From Herpomyces periplanetae (Eukaryota; Ascomycota; Laboulbeniomycetes; Herpomycetales; Herpomycetaceae), in the NCBI GenBank assembly GCA_009733715.1, contig WMKJ01000047.1, positions 1 through 64,000 on the forward strand: 64,000 nt of DNA, read 5' to 3'. Positions 30,950-44,899 of this stretch are shown here, piece after piece. Made by a program: the position numbers and the translations under genes. The notes under the pieces were generated by a model. It was not told the DNA's origin. It did no database searches and saw nothing but the letters and a program-made list of their open reading frames with translations. Within the stretch, counting starts at the first letter, position 1. Every line of letters starts with the position of its first letter.

Positions 30950-31480
30950 AAAAGACATTTTAGTAATAGTTATCATCTGCTAGGAAATGACAGCTAAATA
31001 TTTATGGAAAGAATAATGTAGCCTGTTGTAAGAGCTCACTACAATTTCACATGATTGGGGGAAGCAATATCGCGATAGCTCACGTTCAAATTGAATGGAC
31101 ATTCGTGGATATTTGCTGGAATAATTTGACAAAATTTACTCATGAAGATGACCTAATTAAATGGAACGTGGATGAAATTGACTTGGCCATCTCATATATT
31201 TAATATATTCAAGACCCTTGACAGCTGGAATTTTAAGGATCAGTATTTTTTCGCTCAGCTGTTAATGAAACAGTGACTTCTTATTATCTGTCGTGTTTTA
31301 GCTTATAAAAATTCCTTTTGTTTGGTCAATACTAATATTAGTATTGTCACTGAGCTTATCAGGTTGTAACCTTGTCTATTTTGTTGAGTAGATCTTGCAC
31401 ATTATTTAATTTGACGTAGTTGCAACTTTACTCTGAATCATAACCATATTACATTTTTGCCAGGTAAACTCTAACACATT
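30950..31480 (+). repeat. Repeat family A, copy 3 (diverged)
   Basis: Similarity to copies 1 and 2 is clearest in the 3' half (GGATCAGTATTTTTT near 31,239 and the GGTAAACTCTAACA end near 31,463). The 5' half is much diverged. It makes a third head-to-tail copy in this 2.7-kb cluster. Confidence 0.4.
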
Positions 31481-32699
31481 AAGCAAGCATGTTATGTTCT
31501 ATGAATAGAACAAACAGCTACTTGGTTCCAAGTAATCATATATTCGAAAAATTAAAAGCTAACTTTGAATTTTCGTTTTTTTTTGCTCGATAATCTAGTA
31601 AATTTTTGAACAAAGTACGGACTTATGTACGATGATTTCCATTAGAGACTAGTAGATTTCAAAGCTAAATCAAAGAAAATATTAAATGAATTAAGTGTAG
31701 CATTGAACATTTACACCCAAAAAATTTTTTTTCAAAAAAAACTATTCTGTAAAATATCTAGGGACTCACATCATAGACGCCGCAATTATGGGTAAAATAA
31801 ATAAATTTCATTCAACCGGCAATTGAATTAGAACTTGCTACTACTTCCACAGCAATTGGAATAAATCCAATAGTATATGCTGACTCATTTAATGGATTTT
31901 TGATATTCTGGATTTTTGATACTAACACCAGCTATTACATGACATTTGATAAAGTCAGCATTTCTTTCCTCTCTTTACCCGGGAACTCGACAGTCGTTTA
32001 TTTTTCCAGTTATTTGTACAACAGATCTCATAAAAATCATTTCTCATGAATTGAAACCAGAAAAGACGTTTTTCAAATAAATGGTGACCACGATTTCATA
32101 CAAGTTCTCAAAAATATTTACAGAACTGGGATTGTAATTGTATAAATAAATCAAGGTAATAAACTCTTTCTTCAAGCAAATGTTGAAAAGATCGATTTCG
32201 TAAAATACCGAAAGTGGAATGCCACTATTGGTCATGTTTCTTTGAATGTTCTCTTATTTCTCTCCTGAAACAATTCGATGATTTTTCCAGAACCGGCACA
32301 CTTCAGATGCGATTCCCGCGCCGGAAAACATAACATATTAGATGCCTATAAGTCCCGCAGAGCTCTTAAACCCCGATTTTTTGAAATTAGTGCAATCAGA
32401 TCTCTCAAGATGGTTTTCGACTTCTTCACTTAGTGGTTCATGTCACTATATAACCTTCATCCATAGTTTCTCCCGATACGCTTCCATTTTAATTCTAAAA
32501 CAATTCTGAAAACCTCAGCTGTGTATAACGTCGTCTCAATAGTTCAGTGATAGCGTACTAATAAAGTTAAACATTTTCGAATTTATAATAGAAGCAAATA
32601 TATCAATCATAATCTTTGAAATTCACGCAATTCTAAGGAAATTAACTAAATAATCAGAGTACACCTTCCCTTTTTATGTTACACTTCAGAATTTTCGTT

Positions 32700-34400
32700 T
32701 GTAGTACAACAAAACTGAATTTCTACATCAAATTTGGAAGGTTTACTTCTCGAGGACAGAGAAACAACTTTTAGATCTATATAGAATATAATATCAATGT
32801 TCGAAAGCAGCAAGAAATCAGCGTATTAGCCACTATTCATGAGATCCCACTATCAATGGAATCTAAAGATATACATGAACGGAGATTTGATGTAAAAGAC
32901 TCCCTTACTCAAAAGAATTAGCACCTTAGAGCTTAATGATTACAAAACCTACAAACAGGACAATTTGAATACGACTTAGGTGGAAAAATATAATCTCAAG
33001 AATCTTCAAATATTTTAAGAAGACATAGGAGTATGACTAAACTTTCTAATAAAGACCGACTCAAATGCATGTACTTTTTAAATGTCCTAGAAAACAAGCC
33101 TAAACGTACAATCAAGCAATAAATTCCTCCCAGTCCAAAGACTGTAAACAAGTAATATGAGTCAGACTCAACCCCTAAAAGACTAACAATACATGGACAG
33201 TTATTCTCGGTACGAAGATAAGGTAGGATAAGCATGCGGTAAGATCTAAATTGGTGTATTTAATCACGTAAAATTTCAATTATAAACTCTTTCGCTATAA
33301 AGTTCATCTAGTCTCACAATGATTCTAGAAGGTTCGTGGGCTATATTATAGAGTCCTCCGTTATAATTCTCTTCGATTTCTCCTTGCGATTTCGTTTAGG
33401 CTAAGTTAGAAAGATCAGGTCTGATGTATAAAATGCACACAGGTACAGCAACTTGATAGGAACAATTTTCATGAAACTTTCCTAAAGTTGTGAAAATATT
33501 TTGGTAAAACCGAATAAGTATACAGCCTTAAGCTGTCTGAACAGTAGTAGTATGGGAAAATTATTGAGTTATCTCAAAAACATGAATTTCAAAGCACCAA
33601 TCAAAACCCCTGCATCTTTTCACATATTAGAGAAAAATTTTTCATATCACTTTATATGAGTGATGTTGTAGCTGGCAGTCTACCTAAGGAAACAATGACT
33701 GAACTTCAGTCAAGATTGAAGAGAAATTTTGATAACTCTTCGCTAAATGAAATTAACCGATTCGAAAGCAATAATATTAATCTGTCAGATGCTGGCATCA
33801 CACTCTTACAGGCAGCCTATATTAGCTTAATATTCAGGTAACTTGAAATCCAAAACCCTCAATACATGTAACAGCTAACAAACTTCCATAATACGCTCAA
33901 GGCCACAGCGAAGGAATTTAAACCATTTGACCGTATAAAACGGCAGTGCTTCATTGACATCCTAATGTATTGTATATTAACCCATGTAGATATTGCATGT
34001 GCAATAATAATTTTATCATATATTTGCTCCATGTTGGATAAATTGCACTAGTCACAAGCTTGTTACATCCTGAAGCATTTGAAGGCGGGCTCTCAATTTT
34101 TATTTTTCTCGTACACAAAGGGATCTAATAACAGATCATTAACTTAGTCAAGTTACTGAGAGGCATGCTTCGCTTTGTGCAATGACATGAGAATATCTAT
34201 ATTCCTCTAAATGTTTTAGCTGGATTGCTCTACAACCGCAGGACAAAATAGCAAGCAGCAGTTTAATACCACACTAAAATGTAAAACTAAATACATTGAA
34301 TCAGTTACAAACAAACAAAAATTGTCCAGTTTAGATAAGCGTTTAATGAACCTAGCATATAACTTCATTCAATAACTATTTTGTGATATTATCAAAGCTC
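32700..34400 (+). mobile_element. Broken Ty1/copia-type fossil: reverse transcriptase and RNase H-like part
   Basis: The best-supported retroelement relic in the window. The stretch from 33,656 resembles the part of copia reverse transcriptase that begins at the active-site box and runs through the conserved segment ending LLQAAYISLIFR (to about 33,838). Farther on, LMYCILTHVDIACAIIILSY (33,964-34,023) matches the conserved segment before RNase H in copia elements. The element is broken at many points and old; its ends are approximate. Confidence 0.65.
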
Positions 34401-34859
34401 TTAAGATTACCAGAAACCGAAAATCAACGATTGATTCAAACACAATATCGTGTCTTTCCACTTTATTGGAAAGAAATTAAAGAAAAATACTTTGAGATTC
34501 CAAATTTAGTACCGCTGATTTCTATACTGAAGAACTATCAAAAATTCATTATGCCAAACTAACGCATATAAATCAGCATTACTATTGAGAGGAATTGTTG
34601 AAATGATATAATAGCGAACAGATTATTTCATCATGTTTGCAGTATGCTTAAGTTCACGAAAAATACTTAAATCATCAAAATATGTTTAGAATTAGTGATA
34701 TTTTAGCAGTTACTAATAAAAAAAATACAAATCAACTATTTTCAGCTTTCATTTATTTTCGTCTGGGATACTACACGCCTTAAGTGAATTTTTACCATAT
34801 ACAACGGTTGACATTCAATAGTACTAGCTCACTATTTTTGTGGGATTACTGTACTAATA

Positions 34860-35180
34860 CATGTTATCCTGATTGACTTGCCACAAACATTTGTAAATAG
34901 TTTTTTTTAACTTGGCTTCAATTTATTTGTATTAAGATAACCTGTCTGTTGTATTTTAGTTCTAGTTAAAGTTTCTTCTCTCCTGTTCTGTATTATATTC
35001 CTTGGTTTCATGCGTTTTGCCTTTGTGCTTTCTATCTTGTGCTTACAAAATATCTTTATTGGTTCAATATTAGTGAATAGTTGGTAATATTTTTCGTATA
35101 GCTAACATAAACAGATAGGGATTCATACACAATTTTCAAGATGCACAGCATTTTAAGTTAAGCTAAAGTTGGTCATGCGC
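34860..35180 (+). repeat. Repeat family B, partial plus-strand copy
   Basis: Only the inner (3') part is recognisable, with the TCTCTCCTGT...TTGGTTTCATGCGT block near 34,978-35,017 shared with the copy at 27.9 kb. It faces the minus-strand copy at 36.7-37.7 kb. Confidence 0.5.
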
Positions 35181-36179
35181 ATACGTAGTTATTCTTTATC
35201 TTAAAAGCATGATAAACTTCCCGATCAAGACACTATAGTTTTGCTATTCTTTTAATGAAACTAAGGGGTACTATTCAATTTGCCTGAAGTTCTAGGCTAA
35301 TTTCTGGTTTGGGTCGCTAATTCTTTTGCTCCCTTTTATTCAATAATTGAGCATAATGTAAGGACTATAATTCTCCTTAAGCAAACTTGTCAATAATTGT
35401 TGTAATCACACTAGAGTTTTTTGCCTCAACAAAGATAGAGATATAAATCTCAACGTCAAGAACGAGGAAAACAGCGATTTGCTATAAGCTTTTGAAGTGA
35501 TGGAAAGGTAAAGCACAGTAACTAAATGTACATACAATAACAAAATAACAGAAACGGCTATGTAATAGTAATTTCAAGATGATTATAAAAATCTTCTATA
35601 CTGTATGCAGATATAATCCATGAATTTATTAATAAACAAAATATAGGCAGCCCAACTTATTATACACTGAATTTTTTTTGTATCAGAGACTTCAATCTAC
35701 CTTTAGAATAGCTTTTTAAATTTCTTTCAGCTGATGGCGAACATATTTCCGGGAACAAACTGACAGAATGACTTTTCTCATAGTACATACCATATCAATT
35801 TTGGCCCAATACTGTTTTCCTTAAATTTTTATTGCGTCCAGCTCTACAGGCTCAAATCAGAAGTGATTTGAAACACTCCAATTTGGCCATGGGTTCTCAA
35901 GCATTGAAAATTTTGCCCAGTGAAAATTACTACGCACATACATATTTTGATCGTAAATATAAATGTAAAATTCAGCGAACATCTTTAGAGATAGGGAAGA
36001 TGTTTACCGATAAGAACCTCTAAAATGCTGTTCTTTAGCTCATATTAATACGCTAAGACAATGAACTAATAGTATTTCTACTTTAATGTAACTAGTATAC
36101 TACAAAACGTAATAGAATAAAGCACACAGAACTAGGTCTACTGAAATTCATAAAATTGATTTATAGCAGTGATTTTTAG

Positions 36180-36600
36180 TTGAATTTGTTGGAAGCCAAG
36201 TCAAATTATTCCTCAAACTTTTCCAAAATTATTAAATTAATAATTGCATCCATGGAGGTGCACAAGATTAACCAAAAAAAATTACGAAATGATATATACA
36301 GTTGTTCATGGCCAGAAAGGTGCAATAAAAGGTGTATCTTACGGAAGTTCTACATATATTTTAACTAGAAAGTCTCTAAACGTTTTGCCCCTGCCATGGA
36401 ACGGTTTTGGGCTAAATAATCCTGAACAAGAAGGTTACAGAATTAGAGAGAACATGATCTTGGAGAATATAGAAGGTTTTAATTATTTTACGTCGTATTT
36501 ATTATGCTTTTATAATACTTTTAATTGGGGAATGGTCGCATCTGCCTGTATTTTCGGATCTGTGAGGGAAGGATAAATCCAGCATCATTGTCCAGTCCAA
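36180..36600 (+). mobile_element. Possible copia-type fragment (integrase to reverse transcriptase linker)
   Basis: A stretch containing PEQEGYRI (about 36,420-36,445) recalls the GYR(I/L) segment that follows the integrase in copia polyproteins. The fossil is a broken scrap lying between two facing B copies. The assignment rests on a short motif. Confidence 0.25.
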
Positions 36601-36734
36601 TAAGTTTTGAATAGTAAGGACCCATTAAAAACAGGCAAATTCTAATAAGGATGATGATAAAATATTTGCAAAAAAAAATATCAAAAGTCATAATCCGTTG
36701 GCCAAATATGTTCTTAACACCAGAAGTAGTTGTA

Positions 36735-37705
36735 TGCAATCCTGGATTGAACTGATCATACGGTATTGCAGCTACAACATTATATTAATGCCATTTATCT
36801 GATTAAGTTGACAGTACGTGATATATTACGGTCAAATTTCTAATAGAGAACTAATGACATTGTTATGCAGTAACATGATAAAAAGCAGAGGAAAAGTTCA
36901 AATTGATAGAATATACAATGGAGCGGAAGAGAGTATGTATAATAAATAAAAACCGGGATAATACATGCAAATAATATAAATACGAATAGATTGTAGCTAA
37001 ATTAATACTATTTGCAGACATACGATACAAGCCAATTTGAATAGCACATGTGGGTTCAAGAGCTCTTCATAGAAAGTATACTAATGCAATATAATACCAA
37101 GTCTTGTATTAGTTAAAAAATATAAAATAACGTAAGAACCAGGCAAGCAAGAATTGGAATATATCAGACAAAACACATACAAAAGATCAAGAAAAAAACT
37201 GGTTAATAATAATTAATCCAAAATTAGGTTACTTTTGTGGACAAAATTTCAGACCGCGAATAGTAAGTTTTGTCTACCAAAAGCTACAAAAAATGTAAAA
37301 TTGGACAAAGTGTTGAAATGAAGTAATATGGAGTGTAACGGCCGGTTTCCTTAGATCAAAATAGTAAAAATTAAGCGAGATATTTTGTAAAAAGATTTTA
37401 AGCATGATATTGGTAAATTAAAAAACTCTTTACGCACACACATACTCAAACATTTATTACTTAATCAATAGAATTTCAATGAATCTGCGCACAGTAAAAA
37501 TATTATCATCATTAAATGACTGATTAAAAATATTATTCCTAATTTATGTCTTGTGTGTGCTAAGCAAAAATATTTATGTATTGAAAAGTAAATTCATGAT
37601 ACATTCCCAATTCTTCACCAATTGAGATTGTTCCAGTGTCATTCGTGAACATTCAATAATAAAGAGCATGATGGTCAATTCATGTGCTTGCTCGCGTATT
37701 CTTTA
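36735..37705 (-). repeat. Repeat family B, minus-strand copy
   Basis: The reverse complement matches the copies at 27.5 and 58.6 kb over nearly 1 kb. It includes the GTGGGTTCAAGAGCTCTTC block (37,049-37,067) and the outer TTACGCACACACATACTCAA block (37,429-37,448). Confidence 0.6.
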
Positions 37706-38499
37706 AGTCAGATATATTAATGAATGATATCACGAAACTTAAGGACTAAACTGTAGAGAGTAAAGGATACGAAAAATAATTTAAAAATACATATCAAAAA
37801 TAAGCGCGCGTCTTGCATGGAAAACACATGATGTAACATAAAACAAAAGTTGGGGGCCCACCAAAGTATTGATTCATGAACAATCAGCAAAAAGAAACAA
37901 AAAACAATATTGAGAGGAATGTAAATTGCAGGAGACCATTGAAAATGTGTACAAGGCATGTTAGACGCGAATGATGCCTTTGCTACAGTGAAACAAAATA
38001 ATATTGGAGAGAAAACATGCGAGACGATCTATAACAAAATTACTACTACACAGTCTTAGTTGCAGTGTGACACTGACAGATAGAAAGATGCTTTAGTTGG
38101 TGATCCTAAATACCGAAAACAAGTTATAAAATTATGCGGAAATATTATTCCAGATAATATTTTAGAAATAACTTGGTCATTGATTTATTTACCCAATTAA
38201 TAAATTGTATGTAATCACCTACTTGGTAGAGCTAACGTCAGAAATGAAGGTCTGTACAGATTCTTCATTTACATGTTTTATCCAAAATTTATGAAAAAAA
38301 ATTTCCATCTGCAGATTTTCACGTTTGTTCTTCATGCTCTATGTTAATATCTAAATTTCCAATTCGCTAGGTATTGCTTAGCGATTTTCCTTATGTTGAT
38401 TGATCAGTAAGTCGGTGCTATCAAACAATAAGTTATTACATATTTTGTGGCACTCTATGGTTCCAAAAAAATATAATTACTGTAGTTATATAATAAATT

Positions 38500-39480
38500 G
38501 AAACAATGCGCTATCAAACAGATAATTATACCACGGTGTTCGTCGTAAGCAAAAGTCCAAAAGTGGCACGTGAAATATTTTAATGCAAAACTGGGAATGA
38601 TAAAACAGATACTATTCAAAAAACAAGCATATCTCCTTTAAGAACAAGACATGAATTATTTATTAATCGTACAAATTCAGCCTCACATTGATGTCAATTT
38701 TTATCTGTTGTGCGTAGAGTTATCTAAATTCTATTGATTATTTTATGTAAATTTGGAGTATTTATGTGTACATCTAGCTTTCCCTGAACTAAAAAAATAA
38801 AGATCTTTCTTAAGATCTCTCTTAATTTTATATCTCAATCTATAAAAGTTGCATTACTTACAATTGCTTACATCCCTTTGTCTACTTTTACTTTTTTCCT
38901 AAGCAAGACTACTAGTGAATAAAACATTATAATAACAGCTTAGATATTAATCTGTAAAAGAGAGTTTCCCTTTTGCTCTGGATCAAATGGAATCAACTAA
39001 AAACATCTTTATCTTTTTTCGTTGCTTTTAAACATATTGTCTGAAATTTCGCACGATTTGTCTATTTAATATATACTTGTTCTTTACATAATTATATACA
39101 AAGCTTGTTATCAAGTGGTACTGATTAACACCCTTGAAATTTTGTATCCACGTGCGGCAGCCTGATTAAAATGGAATAAACATCTGTATATGCTTGCTTG
39201 AATTTTGCTACGATCCTTTTGCCTAACTTGCCTATTCAAAGTTTGTATTTAGCATTTTTCTCTCTTCCGTCATGTACTAGTTTTAAGATTCACGGGTTAT
39301 ATCTCTGTGCTTTTTGTCCAATGCTTGCATAATATCATTGCTGGTCCTTTATTATCAATTACATTAAAATGTTTTACATATAGCTAATACAAACAGATAA
39401 ATGATACTTACATAACTCTGTAAACACACAGAAGTATATGGCAGTCAATAGTTTGCATTTTATACTAGTAGGTACGTCGG
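38500..39480 (+). repeat. Repeat family B, plus-strand copy
   Basis: A nearly full copy. Its outer part carries GAACAAGACATGAATT (38,641) and the inner part TTTTGTATCCACGTGCGG (39,138) and AACTCTGTAAACACACAG (39,414). It faces the minus-strand copy at 40.5-41.4 kb across about 1 kb. Confidence 0.6.
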
Positions 39481-40509
39481 TTTCTAAAACTTTATTTTAC
39501 CAATGAATTAACACTATTTGATTATCTTTTCTGTCATTTTACATCAACAAAATTTCGCTAGTTTACAATTGGCATAAGAATACTCAATTTGTTTGGCCAA
39601 GCATCACAATCTGGGTGATATTAATAACAATAGAAGGGCAATGATATTTCCATAAATATAATAATTTTATTGTATATTGAAGAGAAAATAAAACCAGTTG
39701 TAAATCCAAATTTCTTTCAGTTATTGAAATGTTATGATTTGCAAAAATCTAATAAATAGAAATACAAAAGAATATTGCGAGCGTCACCATATACATGAGG
39801 TTATAAAATGCAATCGGGACTCTTGACCGCAACAACCGTAACTACAGTTTAGTATAACAAGGTTGTATACCTAATTACTTAGTTTACAAAAAATATCTTA
39901 GTATTTATGATACATGCAATATTATAAGTTATTATCCGCATGAAGTTAGGAATTAAATAAAAAAGAGTATAGACACAGAGATGAGTCAATGCAAGTACTG
40001 TTCGTGCTAAAAAAACTTATTAAATATGAAAATAAGCACATGGGAATTAGAATGATATACAATTATTATTGCCTAACCACACCTTAAATAAGGGAGATCA
40101 TAGCTTGAACTATTAAATACTATTAACTAGCTGTTAGAAAATCGGGAAAAAACTCTGGCATAATTTTCAAAGTTTTGCAACTTTGTATTAATAAATGAAG
40201 TAAATAGCTCTCAAAAGCAAAATTTTTTTAGTAGTAAAATATATGCAATTTGTGAACTTGGATGGCCATTCACTTTTGCACAATGCCTTTGTTTGAGACT
40301 ATATCTTATAAAAGCCGTCTGTGTGTGCAACGCTACGGATAAGTGCTAGGTATGTGTGAAAGTATACCGGAGGTTGAGTTTAGTAGTTATTAAAAGAATA
40401 GCCAAAAGAATCAAGATATTAAAATGTACAATTTAAATGTTTTGAAAATATACGTATCTACTAGTATGAAATTCAAGCTTTAAATCATCATGAAACGCTG
40501 TGTTTACAG

Positions 40510-41420
40510 TATTATTTGGGTGCAATCTATCGGTTTTCATTATCTGTATGTGGAACATTACGATCTAGATTCTAACTGAGAACTAGTAACAATATTGAGC
40601 GGACAGAAGATAGATAGCGCAAAGGTAAGACGCATAGATCCAAGAGCGATAAGAGAGACGGAGAAGAGAAGTATACAAAATTCAAATTTAGAGCATAAAA
40701 ATTTACGCTACACAAATAGATCATAGCGAAGTTAAAGAAGATATGTACAAACCTACATGATAAGTCAATCCGAATGTGTGCATGGGTACAAAATTTTACG
40801 GGGGTGATAAACAATATTGTTAGGTATCAAGTCTAGTATATAATAAATATTTCGACAGTGAACGAGTGTGAACTACGTTGGCAATGCGTATAATATCTTG
40901 GACAATAAATTGATAATAAACGAAAAAAGAAATTAAAAAATATTTTGTTAATTATCTGATCCACGGTTGGAAGTCTCATTTGTATGTGAGATTCTAATCC
41001 TTAATTGTAAACATTTTTTACCAAGGGTCCTATAAAATATGTAATTGAACAAAGTAAAGTAAAGATATTTTAAAATATAACACTTGCCTTTCAATAATGA
41101 AAATACGGAATAATTGAGATGTCGGTAAATATTCATATCTTAGTCTATTAAGCCGAATTTCGGTATGCTCAAATACTCAAAATTCAAATAATTCAGTAAA
41201 TTTGATTAAATAATGCATAATAGACAAAGTATATTATTAATAATAGACCAAATAAGATTAAAAAATTAGTAATTCAGGTATTTTATACCTTAGGCAAAAT
41301 ATATGTATTTTTGTGTCATTGTACTCCTAATATTTTTAATTTTGCATAAAGTGATATGCTACTCGTATCATTCATATACTTTAATTTAGAACAATCGTTA
41401 CTTTGAAATTATCTACTTAG
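40510..41420 (-). repeat. Repeat family B, minus-strand copy
   Basis: The reverse complement shares the block around ATCTATGCGTCTTACCTTTG (40,620-40,640) with the copies at 27.9 and 59.3 kb. It continues outward to about 41,400. With the copy at 38.5-39.5 kb it forms an inverted pair. Confidence 0.6.
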
Positions 41421-43079
41421 TGTCATGTTAATTTAATTTGAAGTTTCATTTAATGATATACTCGAAACAAATAAAATTGATATTTTAATTAATTTATATT
41501 AAATTAGCATCGCGCAACTATTTAATCTAACAAAATTAAGGGTAGGTTTTAACAGAATAGTCTGTTTGATTTTACCAACCTTTACCAATGCAGAGTATTC
41601 TCCAATGTAATATTACACATTAATATGATATTCCTCTACAAATAGATTAAAGAAGCAAACTGTAGATTGGGATTAAAGCAATCTCTACGTGCTAACATTT
41701 CGAGTGTAAATATTTTCAACTTATTTCCTTTCTTCCTGTTCTTATTTCAAATGCTGGAAATTTCATTCCTATATTATGTTTTTTTTCATACTTGAAATAC
41801 TCCATTGTTGTTAGCATTATGTCATCGTCACTACTCTTTTTAAAATATTTTACATAAATATTAGACAAAACTATTCTTTCAAATAAAGATAAGTCTGAAA
41901 TATATATAATGTGCTGAAATGAAAATAATGACAAGTCAAATATAAATAAGATTGCACAATTATGTAGCTAAAAATAAACGATAACCACAGAAAAGGACGA
42001 TAATACATTCCTACACAAGATGAGAGTATTAGAATGGAGAATATGGCTATAGTAACCGCATGATGCTGATATATTAAAATATGAAACAATATATCGAGAT
42101 AAAACCGGCTTATTAAGGTAACCATTTGATGTTTTAGGATGAATAAACCATCTATAGAGAGCCGAATTGATTTACAAATGCCATTATTTCGTGTTTACGT
42201 CTTCATGTGTATAGGTGATAGTTATATACATTGGTGTTAAACTTAAAAAAATTAGGTGTTCACATTTGGAGATATTATTTTTACTCTCTTGTGCTTTTGT
42301 CCACATAAAATGGTTTTCCTTTAAACTGGTATGGAATTTTTGATTATGATTGAGTTCTTTAGTTTACTAAAATATATTCTCTTTACATTTTATTGTATTT
42401 GTCTTGGAAGAATTTAATAAAATCGTATACTGTGTGAACGGAATTATTGATTACATTTTTTTCTAAAATCCCCTGACCACAATAGTCATATTTTGATTTA
42501 TCATTTGTTTTGCGACTTCAAATATCTCTATTTTAACAATTATCTTTCCGGTTAAACTTGTACTGTGATAATCACATTTTTATCGAATCAAATTTACCTA
42601 CCTACAAAACGTTTGGGTATCTATTTTGATTCGTACCTTAATTTTATTAATAAATTTCCTTATTAAATTCAAACAGCTTTTCTAAGTTTACCAACTCTTT
42701 TGCATTTCTTCACTTGCTCGTACTTCTGTTTGAAATAGGTTATTCACCATAAAATTTTTTTTCGAGTCATTTAATTTTCTGCAAACAGGGAGGCTATTTG
42801 TTTATAATATGACTGTTTTACCTATGCACATATATAGTTAACCAAAAATTAAATATCACTTTAGAATAAAGTACAATGAAGAGCCTCATTAAGATTTTCT
42901 GGAAGAATTTTAAAAACTTAAAATTAAACTATTTCTTCATCAGCCCATATATTATTTATTTTCTAACATACACAACAATATTTTCTATTCGAGCTAGGAC
43001 TCCATCCTTATTACCTTATTCCTTTAGGTCATATTCGTGATTCTATGCCACTGTAATTCGACTAGTTTTGACTTTATAG

Positions 43080-43320
43080 TGATATTTGCTAAACTAATTT
43101 CAGCAGGAAAACTTTCATTTTTGCCGTGTCTGGTCGACTTCAAAAAAACAAATCTTATACTCTATTTGAAAGATTGTTTTCTCGTACCAATTCTTTAGAA
43201 ATAGGACAAGAAATTTGATATTTTAATTTCATCAGCAAATTTTACATAATCTTGCAGCTGGTTCTTTCAATTATATTACTTTATATCTTAGGGAAAGCGT
43301 AACACTAAGAAATAGAACTA
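43080..43320 (+). repeat. Repeat family A, 3' fragment
   Basis: The GTGTCTGGTCGAC block (43,127) and the following 150 bp match the 3' third of A copies 1 and 2. Confidence 0.4.
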
Positions 43321-43559
43321 AGTAAAAAAATAAAAAAAAGCACAATGAATTCGTGATATACGGAGACTTCATTCACTATATAACATTATAACAAAATTTA
43401 CCTTGAAAAATTCCTAAAAGTATACCCAAAATATACAAGATCTATGATTTAGGCTAAAAGGTTTATTAGGACTAGTGCAGCCATTAGTGGGAAATCATAA
43501 TTTCTGCTTAACATAAAATGCTGTGCGCCTACAAGGTTATTATATGTTTTATTTTGTTT

Positions 43560-44400
43560 GAATTAGCTATACATTAAAATATTACGATCAAATTGCTTAA
43601 AAAGACTTAGTAATATTTTGCACAAGCACAGGACAAAACACACAAAAAAATGACGTATAAATTCCAAAAATGTCAAGCAGGACGGATGTCACAATGATAT
43701 TAAATACGATGTTAAATCTCAGGAAATTTTCTTAAACATAAATAGATCGTAATCAACGTAAAATAGTGTACAGATATACGTTGAAAGCTAATCAGAATAT
43801 TACGCGTGGGTTCAAGAGTTCTACAAGATAGTAAATTATAATTTAAGGGACCAAGCTTTGTATACGGTAAATGGCATAAACGTGGGGTAGGCAAGTGCTT
43901 GATAGGCAAAGCACGTATTATCTCAGAAAATAAAGTAAGATAAACCAAGGAAGAACAAAAAAATGGGTAGTTAACTCAATTTTATTCAGAACTGGAGGAA
44001 AGATTTGATTTAGATGAAATACAAACTAAAATTTGTAAATGTTTCTAATCAAAAAATAACAAAGAAAATAAAACTTGAACAAAGGAATGCAATGATATAG
44101 CAGGAAATGTAATATCAGTTTCTTTAAACAGGAACAAAAATATGAATGAGATCTCAGTAGAAGTTCCAATTCCATCTATCTTGCAGAAACTTCACTTACA
44201 AATACCTAAAAATCAAACATTAAAACAATAAAATTAAAATAGCGTAGCGCACAGTATTCAAAATTGGTTTTTAATTGGGGATGGAAAATGCATAATTATT
44301 AAAAAATCTTGTTTTGTGTATGCTAAGCGAGAAATATTTTTACTCATCAATAAATTCATTAAAATTTCTAATTATGCAATAGTAAATAAGTTTAAACTGT
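43560..44400 (-). repeat. Repeat family B, minus-strand copy
   Basis: The reverse complement matches other B copies, including CGCGTGGGTTCAAGAGTTCT (43,803-43,822) and the outer TTGTGTATGCTAAGCGAG block (44,315). It is oriented away from the plus-strand copy that starts near 44.9 kb. Confidence 0.55.
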
Positions 44401-44899
44401 CCAATTTACAATTTGGTTCATAACAGCAACAATAGTGAAGACATTTACCATATATTGCATCGTTTCAGCCTGTTATTTAAATTAGAAGTGGTCACTATAA
44501 CAAAATATACTAACATGGAGATACGCCTAGAGGATTGGTATGAAAGAAAAAAGATTATCGGTTTATAAATGATGAAATAGAAACGGATGGACGCTTCACC
44601 TTAATAAAGCTGATATTTTGGAGGTCTGCGATCGTAAACATACATGTTTTGTTCTTCAAAACTGTCAAAGTACAAATTATATAGGATGGAAGCATTAAGT
44701 CGTGGAAACACGCACTTCTCAAATTTCGCGCGGTATTTCGCCACCAAGAATAATGATGACACTATAAAGAATGTTCCACCAGCCACTACCAATTATTTTC
44801 TATTGTATGAAGGATCAAATGAAACTAGTTTTTACAGGATCATTGATACCGGACTAGCATAATCCTACAAAAAATGGGAAACCACTGTTATTTTGTTTT

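Noticed and set aside
31060-31210. Gag-like short frame after the family A cluster
   Set aside because: On comparison this stretch aligns with diverged family A repeat, so the protein resemblance is probably accidental.
41280-41500. Extra plus-strand B copy
   Set aside because: The similarity is better explained as the outer part of the minus-strand copy starting near 40.5 kb; the repeat ends are AT-rich and match weakly on both strands.
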